From Schistosoma mansoni (lineage: Eukaryota; Platyhelminthes; Trematoda; Strigeidida; Schistosomatidae), in the NCBI RefSeq assembly GCF_000237925.1, contig NW_017386046.1, positions 1 to 64,000 of the forward strand: a DNA stretch of 64,000 nt, read 5' to 3'. This document shows, in pieces, positions 1 to 11,863 of the stretch. The position numbers and the translations under genes were made by a program. Below the pieces are notes generated by a model, which saw only the letters and a list, made by a program, of their open reading frames with translations, searched no databases and was not told where the DNA came from. Within the stretch, counting starts at the first letter, position 1; each line of letters begins with the position of its first letter.

Positions 1-1790
1 GGAGTTTTAGGACAACAAGGTAAGGTCTGAAAGATTAAGGGTTCGAATTTAGGATTTAAAGAGTGTAAGCCCATACACCTTGCAAGCAACCAATAAAGGG
101 GAAATAGAGACGAACTCCGGAGGATGAAGGGGGATAGCATAAGTAAAGAGGGAGTGCCAGTTTTCCTCCTTAAATCCGGTTACACAGAGGAAAAGAAGAC
201 GATTTAGAGAAACTTTAAACATAAGCGACAACAAGAGGGAGGTTTCGCACTATTTCATCATGACAAGTGTAAAATGTGACTTTGGCTCACGTTCGCCTGT
301 AGTTCCCTCCTACTTCTCCACCGAATATCCCCTTTAATTAACTCTTGTCCGCCTACATTTCTCCATCTTCGGTTACTTAAACTTAACCCATGGGTTAACT
401 CATAATTATGAGTTATGGCATAGCTGAATTAAAGTAGTACGATTTACAGTATAAACTATAGGAATGCACCGCTATCAAGTTCATTCATAGTATTAAAACT
501 CCTAATCCCTTATATCCACATCATCCATCTATGCATTAGAGCTCTTATATGTAAGTTGCATTCTGACTGGCTATTTTTGAACAAAAATCATCAAGGTCGT
601 CCCGGAAATATCTTAAGGTCGTCACTTTACTATAGTTTAACTCTTCTTGTCATCTGCGACTAGTGTGAGTTTTAAGATGTTGAGAAACCTCATTTTCATG
701 GACTCGGCAACTGACCTGAAGGTGAAGAACTCACTCGTGTTTACAGCAGCTGATTACCTGCCGTTTCAAGTGCGGTAGGGATGAAGGTTAGGTGGCTCAA
801 ATTAGTCCTGCCTACATATGTTTCTCAATTAACCTAATTTGATTCTATACGTGTCGGCAGATAGAACCACAACCACGTGTTCATTTAAGGAGTTCCATTC
901 GCTGATGATTCGATAGGAAAGTCGAAAGTCAACCGATAAGTAATTCGTTCTCTACTTGTGAAATATTATGAAGTAAATTCGAAAGACCAGAAAAGTAAAC
1001 GTATGTCAGGTGAAAGGTTTTCAGCAATCCGAAGACTGTGATCAGGTCACTTCTAATACTTCAATTCATCGGGGAATATTAATTCATTTTAGCTAGGTTC
1101 TCGTCACACAGCAGCTCCACGATTCAGGTAATCAACTTTGTTGAGGTTGCTGATTATGCTGAGGATACAACGGATATTCTAGTTTTACAACTAGCAACCA
1201 ATAGTTTCTTCTATAATCGTTCGTTCCCAGTCAAATAGAAACCAGAAGTCAGACGAGAAGAGACAGGAAAAATATATTTGATTCGTTACCAATATATCGA
1301 GAGACTTCGTTCTTAACTGGCTGTTGTAACGTAGGAGCTATGTCCCACGCCGTGTTGAAATGTGATCTGGTACGGATGCATGACCGAAAGCCTTCAGCTA
1401 AACAAGTCCACTTAAACAACGTGGTCAGCATCCAATGTCGAACACTTAATGAGCTATTGATTTTGGGGAATTATTTACAGCTACATTGCAATACTCAAGT
1501 TCATGACAATCAAGCTGTGTATAGAGAGTCGAAAACATCTCGTCTAAGTGACTAAAGGCTTTGCATATAGAACATCAGGCTTAAAAACCTTCAAAAGATA
1601 TCACACAGCACGGTTCAGTGTTTTTAAAGTCTTGGTAAAACATGACTCCTAGATCATGGAGTGTCGCGACAGCATAAAGCTCAACATCACTCACCATGTG
1701 TGTACCTGTTCTTCTGTGACCAATATACATCATGACGCATCTGCAATCATTTATTAGAAACTGCCAGATTCTAAACCATTCGGATTATTT
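1..1790 (-). mobile_element. LINE ORF2 3' part and 3' UTR (non-LTR retrotransposon remnant)
   Basis: Read on the - strand, 1790-1490 resembles the region after the polymerase core of jockey/CR1-type LINE reverse transcriptases (a Lys/Arg-Cys...GHRR stretch, then LHDLGVMFYQDFK, matching the usual 'rDLGV..d.slK' block). Positions 960-850 encode the typical C-terminal block, including SYRIISEWNSL. Below about 850 lies the 3' UTR. The element is cut by a solo LTR at 1160-1485 and runs off the window at its 3' end. The same sequence occurs inverted at 44808-48060, which helps define its limits. Frames are broken throughout; this is a dead copy. The upper limit near 1790 is approximate. Confidence 0.6.
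1160..1485 (-). repeat. Solo LTR, Gypsy-type (family B), 326 bp
   Basis: On the + strand it starts TGAGGATACA and ends CAGCTACA, so it has TG...CA ends. The flanks ATGC and TTGC are a near-perfect 4-bp target duplication. A copy of the same 326-bp length lies at 46212-46537, and a third, interrupted copy at 9078-9759. The length is close to the 328 bp I recall for LTRs of the schistosome Gypsy element Boudicca. Sense direction is inferred from the related LTR at 56529. No internal region is attached. Confidence 0.7.
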
Positions 1791-3540
1791 CTGTAGGTCA
1801 TTTTGGAGCTCTCCCACTGGTAGTGGAAACAGACATGCACCTCTTGGTCTTTCATGCTCCCATCGATATTTTTCGGTTGACTTATCGAACTTATATGCAG
1901 CACTCTTGTTTATCATCCTGCAGATACTTCATCGTGCCTGTCACTCTCCATCTGTATCCTATGACGCTTACTGATTGTAACAGCAATCATCAGTATTTCA
2001 AACTTTGACGAAAAATTGGTTAATAACTTTGTGCGACGAAGTCATAACTTTATTTCACGGTCACACTTCAGTAGTTTTAGTTAATCGGTAGAGTTTGTCT
2101 GCATACCTAGCTCATCTCAGTTTGTGCCAGTTTTGTAGTACCTAACATTCGGAGATTTGAGTATCACATTCAGTGGCCTGTTCTCATTTCCATCAGGGGT
2201 GTCTGGTGACTTAATTCATACACTTTTGACAGGGGGACATTAAAAACATCTTGCAGCTTCAGTTGTTTAAGTAAACCTCTTATTACTAAATCTCGTTCCA
2301 CAAACGAGTTATGAGCTCACAGCTCTCTCTCCTTAACTGTACAAAAGACTCTACGGCCTATCATCACGATTGTTCTTCGCTTTCTCAACTACAGCTGAGG
2401 AACCACATTTCTCTTTTTTGACGTGACGTCGTCCCTTACTCCTTCTTGTGCTTACTTGTCAGTTTCACTACGATTGGAAGCACAGTTGTGTTACATCCAG
2501 CTTCCGACACTGAGAAATTCTCGAAAGTTTGGGTGGTCATGTCATGCTGTCTGTTATTTTTCCTGCTAGAGGCAGACCTGCACCTGTAATCGGGTTCTCT
2601 AGACATTTGGTCACCCATCTCTTTAGTCTCTGATAACGAGCTTGTCAAATCTGACACAATCACACATGTCTCATTCTACCACACCTTGAAATTTGCAGCT
2701 GTTGTATTGATGCGGATGTTCAAGGCATCGGACAGAAAACGTGTCATGCTCAATAGGAGTGTAGATGCAAGAAGATCACTTTGTACGAACGATACTCCTG
2801 GTAAGACGTTAACTAAAATTATTTTGCTGAAAGCGAAGACAGTTATTTTGGTGCTTTGTAAACGTTCAAATCTATAAATTTATCTCATCGAGTGAATAGC
2901 GCTTCTTATGGGCTTCAAAACGTATTCACTACAATCTTGAAGTTATCCCAAATTTAAGAACACCTGTTTAGTATTATTTGATTTAACGGTTCACCAACTT
3001 GTCCGGAAATTATTTATACGGTTAAAGTCCATAGTACTCGGCGCGATTGTTTTGAGTATTACAACGTTCATTTCCAGGACTCGATATAATCTTTAACGAA
3101 ATGAATGCAGCCATAGCTTTCCAGGAGACATTTACGAAACATTGAGGAGCTATGTACTTGTGGCAAAAAGAATCAAGAAAATACAGTTCTTCATGTCACG
3201 TTGTTGTTGTTTTTATAAGAGTTTGAAGACATCAGTAAACTAAATACGAAGAATGCAAACCAGCTTTCGATATCTTACACTGCTAATTTGTCCCCACTCG
3301 CTTTGTCTTTATCTTATACTCGTGATATTGCTAACTCTTGCCAATTGTTTTGTTTTTAAATGTTAGCGCACTCTGTATGCTTCCTGAGTTTTCCACTGAA
3401 TTTTTCTCTTCCGCCTCAATTTCAGTTTGGAATGGACAGGAGGTTAAGTGGTCTATGTTACTTCCGATAGTAGTGGTCTCTCGGATGATCCAGCTTTCTT
3501 TTGAAAGCGTCTTATGACACAGCTGCGATTGCGTGTTGAA
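1791..3540. other. No gene recognised
   Basis: Only short chance open frames are present. Nothing resembling a splice-bounded host exon or a repeat family seen elsewhere in the window was found. It lies between two LINE remnants and may be their decayed flank. Confidence 0.5.
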
Positions 3541-4660
3541 TTAATGAACCTCATTCGTTGATGATCCTATGGGAATGTCGATAGTCAGCTGACAAGTAAG
3601 TTGTTCTGTGCTTGAGACCTTTTTTGAGTGTTCTTGTAAGTTTTCTGTTTTGTAGAACAGGACAATTGTAGATAAATCAGATGCAAATTTATCGCCAAGT
3701 AATCTAAAAACTGTTATCAAGCCGCCTCTGGTTCTTCTATATGATAATGGAAATAGGTTTATTTTAGCTAGTTGAATATCATACTGGAGCTTGCTCTTCC
3801 GGGAACCATCATATTTCCAGTTCTTTGAGCTCATTCGAACAGCTCCCTGTTTCTTTTTAGTCAGGAGCTAGTTGCTTTCATGAAGCACTGGAGTTTAAGA
3901 TGAATGAACATTGTATACATAATGAAAAAGGTTTTAGCATCGACACGGCTAAAGGCCAAACGTATCGACCATGGGGTGCCAAAACTTTACGCGGCTATCG
4001 CATAGCAGTATGCAGTAGATTTTAAGTCTTCGCTAACGCTGACTTCTAGGTCATTATGTTACTTTGAGGTTCTAAACTATCGCATTTTCATTTTGTCACT
4101 CTCAATACCTTGACATCGTCAACATATAACAAAACTGATGATGATAGGAGACTAAAAAGTTCATTTACACACAGAAGGAACAATATTAGCCACAAAACTG
4201 TACCATGAGGAACTCCGTTAAGTACAGCTTCACAGCTAGACAACTTCGAGTGCACATGTACTCTGTTGACGCTCAACTAGAAAATCCTCTAACCACAATA
4301 ATTAATTGCCTCTAATCCCGGAATCACCTGATTTATATAACGGCCGTTTGTAAAGAACTCTGCCAACGTAAATTTAGGCCGCATATATGGGTAACTCTTG
4401 GTCGTCAAGTGTGCACCAACGTTTACAAGCCACTAATATGTTAGTGACACATAAATTACCTATTCTAAAGCCATGCTACTTTTCGGAGTTAGACCTATTT
4501 TCGTCGAGATATTTAAAAAAATCCCACCGAGAATTACTTTTTCAAAATTTTAAAAACCACTCTGGTTATACCTACGGGTCGATGGTTCTCAGATTCATGT
4601 CTCGCACCTGTTTTGAAGATCGGGCTTACTATGTCATTATTCTAGTTTTTTGTAATTGAC
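3541..4660 (-). mobile_element. LINE ORF2 reverse transcriptase fragment (CR1/jockey-like)
   Basis: Three conserved RT stretches appear in the right order on the - strand. Near 4640-4560 is a TPIFKTG...HRPVGIT block, the 'PIFKkG..NYRPVSLT' motif. At 4210-4090 is GVPHGTVLWLILFLLCVNEL followed by YVDD, the catalytic box with two Asp. At 3834-3541 is a C-terminal block with LFPLSYRRTRGGLI, typical of CR1-like elements. The frame is lost between blocks, so this is a decayed remnant. The C-terminal nucleotides at 3545-3600 also match 890-950, so it is related to the LINE at 1-1790. Confidence 0.7.
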
Positions 4661-4662
4661 CC

Positions 4663-4684
4663 TATTATTATTATTATTATTATT
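4663..4684. repeat. (TTA)n microsatellite
   Basis: About seven perfect TTA triplets in an AT-rich setting. Confidence 0.9.
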
Positions 4685-5769
4685 CACAAACACCTTATGG
4701 GTACATAAGTGCTGTGGAGAAACCATTTCGGGTTTCTTCAAAAATGCAATAATACACAATTTTCAATAATGTTAGCATTACATATGCCATGTTTGAGAAA
4801 GGAAGGAAAAGGAAAATATAATATTATTAATAGAATAGTAATAGTAAATCAGGTTCTGTGTAATTGGCAAGAATCTTGAATTGATTTTGAAGAAGGAAAG
4901 GAAAAAACTAAGGAAATAGAAATGAAGGAGACGAGGGATACTTAGAACGCAGAACAAGAATAAACAACTATGTATGTATCGCAAAATGAGTAATAAAAAT
5001 AAAATGAAACAAAATAAATTAATAAGTAAATAACTTATTATTGCGGTAAGATATGACGTTAGAATAAGTGTTTGTGCAGTCATAGTTTTGGGTGATGCTA
5101 TGAAAGTCTCAATTAAGTGCAAAAGATAATCAATATGTATGAGGTGTATATACATAGGGAAGATAAAACGAGTCTGATAAGTTGAATTCAGCATAACACA
5201 AGTTATTGTCTTAATCCAAAGCTTCGTAATCTTAAGAACAATATTTATTTAGAAGGAAAAAAGAGAGAAAAGAAATGAACACATAGTGAAAGGGTCCAAC
5301 CATGATCATAATAGTGTATTGGACATAGACTTTTGAGATAAACGAATAATTTAAAAATAATAATGACAACATTAATGGTAACAATAATAATAAACCTTTA
5401 CTGCACTCGGATAAATACGTGTAGATTTATGCAACAGTATACAGAGTGAAACCTGGTATTAGTATAAACATTAGTGCATTAATAATAATTTAGAATGATG
5501 CTATGATAGTCATAATTAATTACAAAGGATAATTTAAATATAAATTTCTATATGTTATATATATATGTTCTGGAGATTATTAAAAAAGTCTGAGAATTTA
5601 TTTGTTTAAGTATAACATAGGGTTTTTTGTTTTTAATTGTAGACTTTGGATGTTTAGGAATAAAATATGTTGAGAAGGACAAGAAGAGATGAAGAGAATA
5701 TCTAATGTGTCGAGAGACCAATAATAATAATAACAGTAATAATTATAAATACGAACATAAGCAGACTTC
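4685..5769. other. AT-rich stretch without a recognised gene
   Basis: Low-complexity, A-rich on the + strand, with short ATA/AAT runs near 5340-5410 and 5720-5745. The 138-codon open frame on the - strand (5194-4778) is Leu/Ile/Phe/Ser-rich from base composition and matches no family I recognise. Confidence 0.5.
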
Positions 5770-7110
5770 ATTAGATGAGGACTTAGAAAAGGAGCCAAAG
5801 GTCTATAGAACGAAAGTCTATCTGTCCGGAGCAACCTCATCACCATGTTGCATCATGTTTGCCTTGCACAAAACGATTTCTGATAATCAAGATAAATTTC
5901 CCGGTGTTGTTACGCACTCAGCTAAGGACAGTTCTATGTTGACGATTTATTGATAAGTGTGGATGTTATAGATGAAGCTTAACTGACGTATTCACATTTC
6001 AAAAGACTCCCAAGTTTGGGAGGATTTAACTAAACTAAATGGACCAGCAATAATATTGAAGTGTTGGAGTTCAACCCAGAGGAAGACCGTACTGGAGGAA
6101 ACATTACCGTCTGTGAGTCTAATAAGACGGGTTTGTAGCCTCAATAATACTACCAGCCAAAATGATCTTACAAGACACCTGTCGGCAGAAATTAGACTGG
6201 GACGCAGAGTTACCCATAGATTGTCAAGCGAAGTGGAATATTTGGCGTAGACATATAAAAGAGTCGAACTACTTAAGAATACCAAGATGTTTGAAACCAG
6301 GGTTTGAACCATCATCTCAAATTCATTGTTTTACCGATGCCTCTGAGCATGCGTATAATTTTGTTACGTATATTCGCTATGAAATTGTTTCTGGTCAGAT
6401 TCATTGCTCCTTTCCGGTAGCTAAGTTTAGAGTTGCTCCTCTAAAACTAGTTACTATGTCCAGAATGGAATTAACAGCATGTGTTCTCGTTAATAAAGTC
6501 GGAAAGTATGCAAAGCAACTGATAAATATTTCTATTTCATTGGTCATTTATTGGGCTATTCTAAGAGCGCTTTTATTTCAAAGTGTGCCGACCGATGAAG
6601 CTTTAAGGATATTAAATAACAGACCACTAGTTAAAATGACGGATGATCCTGACACCCCAGAGGCTCTTGCTCCAGATAAATCGTTGTTGACTTACAAAGG
6701 ATTATCATCCGGCGATGTTTCTGTGGATAAGACTTTACTGTACAATAAAAGATGGAAAAAAGCTCGGACTTTAACCACCGCATTATAGTATAGATGGATA
6801 AGAGAAAATCTACCGACTCTCCAAACAAGAGATAAGTGGTTGAACATACGCACGAATTTACAACCAAGCGACCTAGTTCTCGTTCGTAGCGTTGAAACGA
6901 GTAGAAGTCTATGGCCTAAAGCCATTGTCGAACAGGTAAGCTATGGCTCTGATGGACGAGTTCGTACAGTAGAGTTGGGAATGGCAAACGAAGAAATCTT
7001 TCGGGATGTAAGAAGCCTATGTCTACTGGAAGAAGCTGGTTATCTGACAGCGACAACGACGACCCAGGACAATGGACGTGGTTCGTGTTTCGAGAGGACT
7101 GTAAAGTGAG
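5770..7110 (+). mobile_element. BEL/Pao LTR retrotransposon fossil (pol remains)
   Basis: Three pol regions are recognisable: RT palm text near 5790-5950, the RT/RNase H connection and RNase H (KLDWDAELP near 6190, then FTDASEHAY and VAPLKLVTMSRMELTA), and the integrase C-terminal domain (ILNNRPL near 6625 and SDLVLVRSVETSRSLWP near 6880). This combination is characteristic of BEL/Pao elements, of which Sinbad is a known schistosome member. The copy is clearly broken, with several breaks and internal loss. The 3' LTR could lie in 7111-7500 but I cannot define its ends. Confidence 0.75.
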
Positions 7111-7918
7111 ATCGATAAACGAACACACCGGTGATAAGATGAAACGCTCACCACCACATTAACTTTCTTTGACCTCGTATGACTATATCTCGTTTATCCA
7201 CCAATCACAATTTTGTGTTCATTCTAAAACAATATTCGCCTCGTTGACTCATATTTCCCATTCTCAAGTTACTGTTCGGTATGTTATTTATGTCTCTCCT
7301 TTTCCCTATGTAATAGACCGTACTGTTTGTTTGTATACTAACGTTGTTAATTTACGTTTTAGAAACAGATAAAGTTTATTAAGTCAAATAGCTTACTTGC
7401 TCACACTTTGGCGAAACCAAGACTCTGTGTTCGACAGTCTGAAGAATAGCTCAGAGTTGCACCTGTAGGAAATTGCTTCCTACATTATCTGGAATGCACT
7501 CTGTAGTATTAGGATTAACAACCGAAATCGGAACAGACACACCCGGGTTCTGGAATTGTATACAATTATCAAGTTGGTTGTGTAGTGAAACCAATGTTAT
7601 TTAGAGTTTGCATCATAGACTTTCCAACACTGTCCTCCACGAAATAATGTTGGGTCTTTACGTCGTAACGTTATAACCAACATGACGTTTCCAATCTGCA
7701 TTATCTTCTCAAACCTCACGCTTTGATTACTGTATGTGAGTATTTGGGGATACACATTGATATATAATTTGAGGTATTCCATCATATGACTTTGACTTGA
7801 ACAAAAAATATGATATATATGTATATGTAATTAACACATGTGCTTCATCTGGGCTTGATTCGCCTGCCAAACAATCAAATGGAAAACATGCATCTGCCTC
7901 ATACTCATCAGGATAATC
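7111..7918. other. Possible BEL/Pao 3' non-coding end; no gene
   Basis: Follows directly on the integrase end of the BEL/Pao fossil. No paired LTR was found in the window, so assignment to an LTR is inference. No coding exon is recognised. Confidence 0.35.
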
Positions 7919-8432
7919 TTAAACTTGATTTAGATTCTCTGCCTGTGCAAACTCCATATCTGGGCGAACTGGTTCTCTGATTGCTTCAGGGAAACTTGCT
8001 TTTCCCTCTGATCTATCATGCCACTGACTAGAGATCCTACTCAACAAAAATTGTTCGTGAGAATATCCAACGTCTGATACAATAACATCAGAAATGTGAC
8101 TAGAATTCGACTCATTTGGAACATATTTGTCACATTCATTATGAATATTTCTAGAGATAACTTCATTGTGAGGACCACTGACACTTGATATGATATTATA
8201 ATTTGATTTTTCCGAAATATTTCCACCAAATTTATCAAGAATTTCATTAGAGAATAATAGATCATTAGGAAAATCAGGATCTCTCAAAACTGAGTCTGGT
8301 TTTTGATCATGATTTGACTCATTCAACATATTATCCTCAGAGTTGTAAGAAATTTCATCAGAAATATGTGAATTATTACGACAAACCATATCTGGTACAC
8401 TAACACGAGAAATCCGATAAAAATTTGGTAGA

Positions 8433-8838
8433 GTTGAGATCGTGAGTCAACTGAAGCTAGACCACCGTGGAAAACCTGGAAGCACTGGACGGCCGTTTCG
8501 TCCTATTATGGGACTCCTCAGCAGTGCGCATCCACGATCCCACACTCGCGAGATTCGAACCCAGGACCTACCAGTCTCGAGCCAGAGCCCTTAACCGATA
8601 GACCACTGAGCCGGCATCCAACGGTGTTAATGTCTAACTTCAACTGATCCACGAAATTGAGCAACCATTCACCAATGTCAACCGTGAGTTACTATCTCAC
8701 AACAGACCTGGTTGAACTCCACTGGTTACTGCTTCTCACTAGGACTCCAGGAAATACCTCATGGAGTCAGTCACTAGTGAGCACATGATCATTATCAGAA
8801 GGGGTTTTATGGAGATTCTAGTAATTTTATAGAGTTGA
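8433..8838 (-). mobile_element. tRNA-type SINE with hammerhead ribozyme, near full length
   Basis: Read on the - strand: a 5' segment (8838-8680), then a Pol III-like promoter with an A-box-like CCGGCTCAGTGGTCTA (8616-8601) and a B box GGGTTCGAATC (8563-8553), then a hammerhead (8533-8478) and a terminal GACTCACGATCTCAACTC. It is the most complete unit of its family here; other copies lie at 27643, 27988, 34296, 35086, 40262 and 40630. It is inserted in a Gypsy gag fossil and so is younger than that element. Related to the Sm-alpha class of schistosome retroposons (established knowledge; the family name is not verified). Confidence 0.85.
8478..8533 (-). ncRNA. Hammerhead ribozyme, core intact
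   Basis: On the - strand the order is stem I GCACTG, core CTGAGGAG, stem II GTCC/GGAC with loop CATAATA, core GAAA, stem III ACGG/CCGT, cleavage triplet GTC, and stem I partner CAGTGC. All invariant positions (CUGANGA, GAAA, GUC) are present. The very short stem III is typical of schistosome hammerheads. Self-cleavage is predicted, not shown. Confidence 0.85.
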
Positions 8839-9077
8839 GTTGGTTCGTTAGAAATAATTGTCTCACAATGATTCTGAGTTTCATTCAACTCTGAACTGTT
8901 ATGTGACGTTCTACCGCTTCTAGAAGTATTCGATAAAGATAAGTGATCATAAGAAACATCCACTTTAGCATTACTTTCAGCTAAATGAACCATGGTATTA
9001 CAAACTGACTGAATGTGTCCAGTTTTACCACATTCAAGGCATTTAGAATTACGAAGTACACATGAATTACATGGGTG

Positions 9078-9759
9078 TGAAGATACGAATATTATTCTAA
9101 TTTTACAACTAGCTACCAGTAACACCTTCTATGTACGAAACGTTCCCCAACCAATCGAAATCAGACGAGAAGAGGTAGGAAAGATATATTTGATGCGTTA
9201 TCAATATATCGAGAAGCGTTTACTCTAAGCCGGCTAGTGAACGTAGGAGATGTGTCCCACGCTGGGTTGAAACGTGATCTGGTACGGATTTGTAGTGGAT
9301 GTCGAGTCGTGGACGGACTATGATCACCACTACTATTCAATTACGCGTACAAATATGACTTGGTTCCCTTGATAGCCCGTAAACCAGAAGGCTTTACTAG
9401 TCCAGATCAAGTATATTTATTGGCGATCTCGTGGTATCGAAATAATACCGAGACGTGCCAAAGAGTACAAGCGAACAAGCAGTGCGTGAGCAAGCTCGAA
9501 CCAAACCAGGCGGTATATGGAACAAGAAGTGAAACGGATACAGTTAAACAAATACAGTAAAACAATCTCTGGTACAATTGGTTACAATAATAATAATTGT
9601 TTCTATTATTCCAATCGTGTTCTTATCGAGACTGGCCGGTCACTACAGATTCATGACCGAAAGCCTTCGGTTAAACAAGTCCACTCAAAACAACGTGATC
9701 AGCATCCAATTTCGAACACTTAGAAGGCTATTGATTTTGGGGAATTATTTACAGCTACC
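9078..9759 (-). repeat. Solo LTR family B, interrupted by another LTR
   Basis: Begins TGAAGATACG on the + strand and is flanked on both sides by GGTG (9074-9077 and 9760-9763), a perfect 4-bp target duplication. After removing the inner LTR (9291-9647) and its 4-bp duplication, about 321 bp remain, matching the 326-bp copies at 1160 and 46212. It sits inside the gag of element A. Confidence 0.75.
9291..9647 (-). repeat. LTR family C, 357 bp, inserted in LTR B
   Basis: Ends are TGTAGTGG...GTCACTACA, with GATT on both sides (9287-9290, 9648-9651) as target duplication. It is identical by eye to 11864-12220, which borders the gag-protease fossil of element C. As assembled here it stands as a solo LTR. 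Confidence 0.85.
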
Positions 9760-9763
9760 GGTG

Positions 9764-10223
9764 AAACTTGCCATAGAACAAGCATTTGCCAAACTTGTGC
9801 TCGTCTTCGTGAACTGTTTCACAATTTAATGAATTGTTATCTGAATAACTTTTATTACGTTTTGGACTGAGACGGCGTATTAAAGTAGTGGAATTCCTGA
9901 TGTTCTAGCAAGTCATTTCATCGGATTTTCCTCCCTTACCGCATAAGGGAGTGAAATCGGTTTGTCTGGAAACGCCAAAGTCTTTATAAGGCTCTATGTT
10001 TCTTTTCCGATGAATGTAAGGAAATGGGCAACAATACTAAAATCCTCATCATCCTCCTTGGTCATAGCCCAGATTTTGAAACTCTCCATGCAATCCTCAA
10101 AAGCATTAAAATCTGAATATATATCCAACCATTCTATCACAGGCTCCATCGCGACACAAATGTAATATTCAGAAGTATTTGAATTATAGTATGAACTGGT
10201 AATCCCAGCAATAACGCAATTTA
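9764..10223 (-). mobile_element. Gypsy gag N-terminal fossil, element A (left copy)
   Basis: The - strand encodes MEPVIEWLDIYSDFNAFED...DFSIVAHFLTFIGKE, which fits schistosome Gypsy gag N-terminal text as I remember it. It is the upstream part of the zinc-knuckle segment at 7919-9073, from which it is separated by the solo LTR. The same bases recur at 12337-12796. Broken, old. Confidence 0.65.
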
Positions 10224-10423
10224 NNNNNNNNNNNNNNNNNNNNNNNNNNNNNNNNNNNNNNNNNNNNNNNNNNNNNNNNNNNNNNNNNNNNNNNNNNNNN
10301 NNNNNNNNNNNNNNNNNNNNNNNNNNNNNNNNNNNNNNNNNNNNNNNNNNNNNNNNNNNNNNNNNNNNNNNNNNNNNNNNNNNNNNNNNNNNNNNNNNNN
10401 NNNNNNNNNNNNNNNNNNNNNNN
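10224..10423. other. Assembly gap, exactly 200 N
   Basis: A run of 200 N. The other two gaps in the window are also exactly 200, so this is a placeholder of unknown true size. The sequence to its left stops exactly where the 933-bp direct repeat ends. Confidence 1.
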
Positions 10424-11863
10424 CCCATAAAGTTGCTGTTCGACGAAGTATCAATTAGCTGCAGCCTACGTGAATCGACTAGCAATTCATAGTGCTGTAG
10501 GAAATCGATACCGAGTATAGCTGTGGGAACATCGGCAATGATGAACGTCCACAGATACTGTCGTCGGTTGCTCAGGTTGACCGTAAGTTGTCGTGTACCA
10601 TAGGTGGGAATGACTGAGCCATTCGCAGCGCGTAGTCGAAGCATAGTGGCTTGAGACTTACTGTTACCGATAGGTACGACAGAAACTTGGGCACCCGTAT
10701 CCACAAGGTACCTAGCGTTGGTGCGATAATCGTGCACGTAAAATAAACGGCCAACCTGAGGTGAAGTGCCGGCGAGTACGGCCGCATTTACTCGCCGGCT
10801 GAGAAGTTTCCCGCCTTGTATGAGCAGGGAGCTCGACAATGACGGGCACCGGCTCCGAAAGCACGGTGAAACCAGCACCAACCTGGACTCGCTTCCGAAA
10901 CCGCCTTCTGGCGTGGCTTGGAAGATGCCCGCTTGGGGCGAGTCGTTACGGCTTTTCGAGATTGTGACCTGGGTCGGGGGACGTAGGGGGCTGGCACATT
11001 TGCGCGGTCTCGGAAACTGAGACGAGTATGGATACATCTGTCCCTATCCCCATGAGCCGGAGGTCGTCTAGCATCGAGATCAACGTTAGAACGGGAAAAA
11101 CTAGCAACAAAATGGTCGCCTTTGGTGTTAACTCGTGCCAGAATCTTATCTGCTATGAGGGCCACCTTGTTGAGCGGGGTGTCCTCGAGCAGAGCCGTAA
11201 GGGTTGGCTGGATACTGACTGGTAAGGCTTCGAACCACAACTCTTTGACTATCTCAGAGTCAACTGTCATGTTTCCTGCAAGGGATTGCAGGCGCGTGAG
11301 GTGGTGGCTCGGCTTAGCATCACCCATAGGGTGACGTGCTAATAGTGTCCTCAATCGTTCCTCTCTTGATGGGAGGAAATGTCGAAGGATGGCATCCTTA
11401 AGACGGTCATAAACGTTTGGAACGTTCGGATTGAGGACAACCTCACGGACAGCGGTTAGGTGATCCCCGGGCAATGATTCCAAAGCGTAGGCGTACTTCT
11501 GCCTTTGATTGGTTATGCGGCGGATCTCAAATTGAGATTCCAGTGCCGCGAACCAGACTTCTGGATCATGGGGGATGAAAGGAACCGGTCGGAAACTGAT
11601 AACCTGTATCTCGGAGTCTATCATATTTATGTTATTCTTATCGTTATCTACCATATTAAGTTGCCAAAATATTATATATTGAAAAATATCAATACGAATA
11701 TATGCAACAGATGTGGATAGATAAATAGACTCACCGGATTGATCTGGTTTGGAGAATTGGCCAAGTTTGACTTGTGCTCGATGGATTGGGTTACCAGCTG
11801 TATTGCGTGTTCCAACAACGGCTCACCAGTTTGTTGTGCGTGTCCCAAATACGGCTCACCAGT
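10424..11863 (-). mobile_element. Gypsy element C: gag and protease part
   Basis: On the - strand, gag starts at 11654 (MVDNDKNNINMID...) and has the capsid-like block FIPHDPEVWFAALESQFEIR, HFLPSREERLRTLL and TKGDHFVA of many animal Gypsy gags. It is followed by a retropepsin domain near 10780-10430 with YLVDTGAQVSVVP and AILGIDFLQHYELLVD. Only gag and protease precede the gap; RT, RNase H, integrase and 3' LTR are not present in this assembly. The region from 11655 to the LTR is the leader with the primer-binding site. A broken or incompletely assembled copy; it looks young because its LTR is identical to the one at 9291. Confidence 0.8.
11791..11863 (-). repeat. Tandem leader repeat beside the LTR of element C
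   Basis: Two diverged units of about 32-33 bp, each ending in CGGCTC followed by ACCAGT or ACCAGC, lie directly against the LTR. The unit touching the LTR would contain the primer-binding site (TGGTGAGCC on the - strand). Confidence 0.5.

Larger units (their letters stand above)
7919..9073 (-). mobile_element. Gypsy-type gag fossil (zinc-knuckle and linker part), element A
   Basis: On the - strand, 9060-8985 encodes a CCHC zinc knuckle (C-x2-C-x4-H-x4-C: CLECGKTGHIQSVC). It is followed by a Ser/Asn-rich linker (8389-7919, with repeated SHISD and NE motifs) of the kind I recall from annotated schistosome Gypsy gag proteins. A SINE (8433-8838) is inserted between the two parts, and a solo LTR (9078-9759) separates this part from the gag N-terminal text at 9764-10223. 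A broken old copy. Confidence 0.7.

Noticed and set aside
4778-5194. 138-codon - strand open frame rich in Leu/Ile/Phe, resembling a membrane protein
   Set aside because: Its composition follows from an A-rich + strand; no conserved motif, no splice support.
10221-10454. Open frames running through N stretches (also near 27652-28135 and 29504-29905)
   Set aside because: They consist mainly of unknown residues across placeholder gaps.
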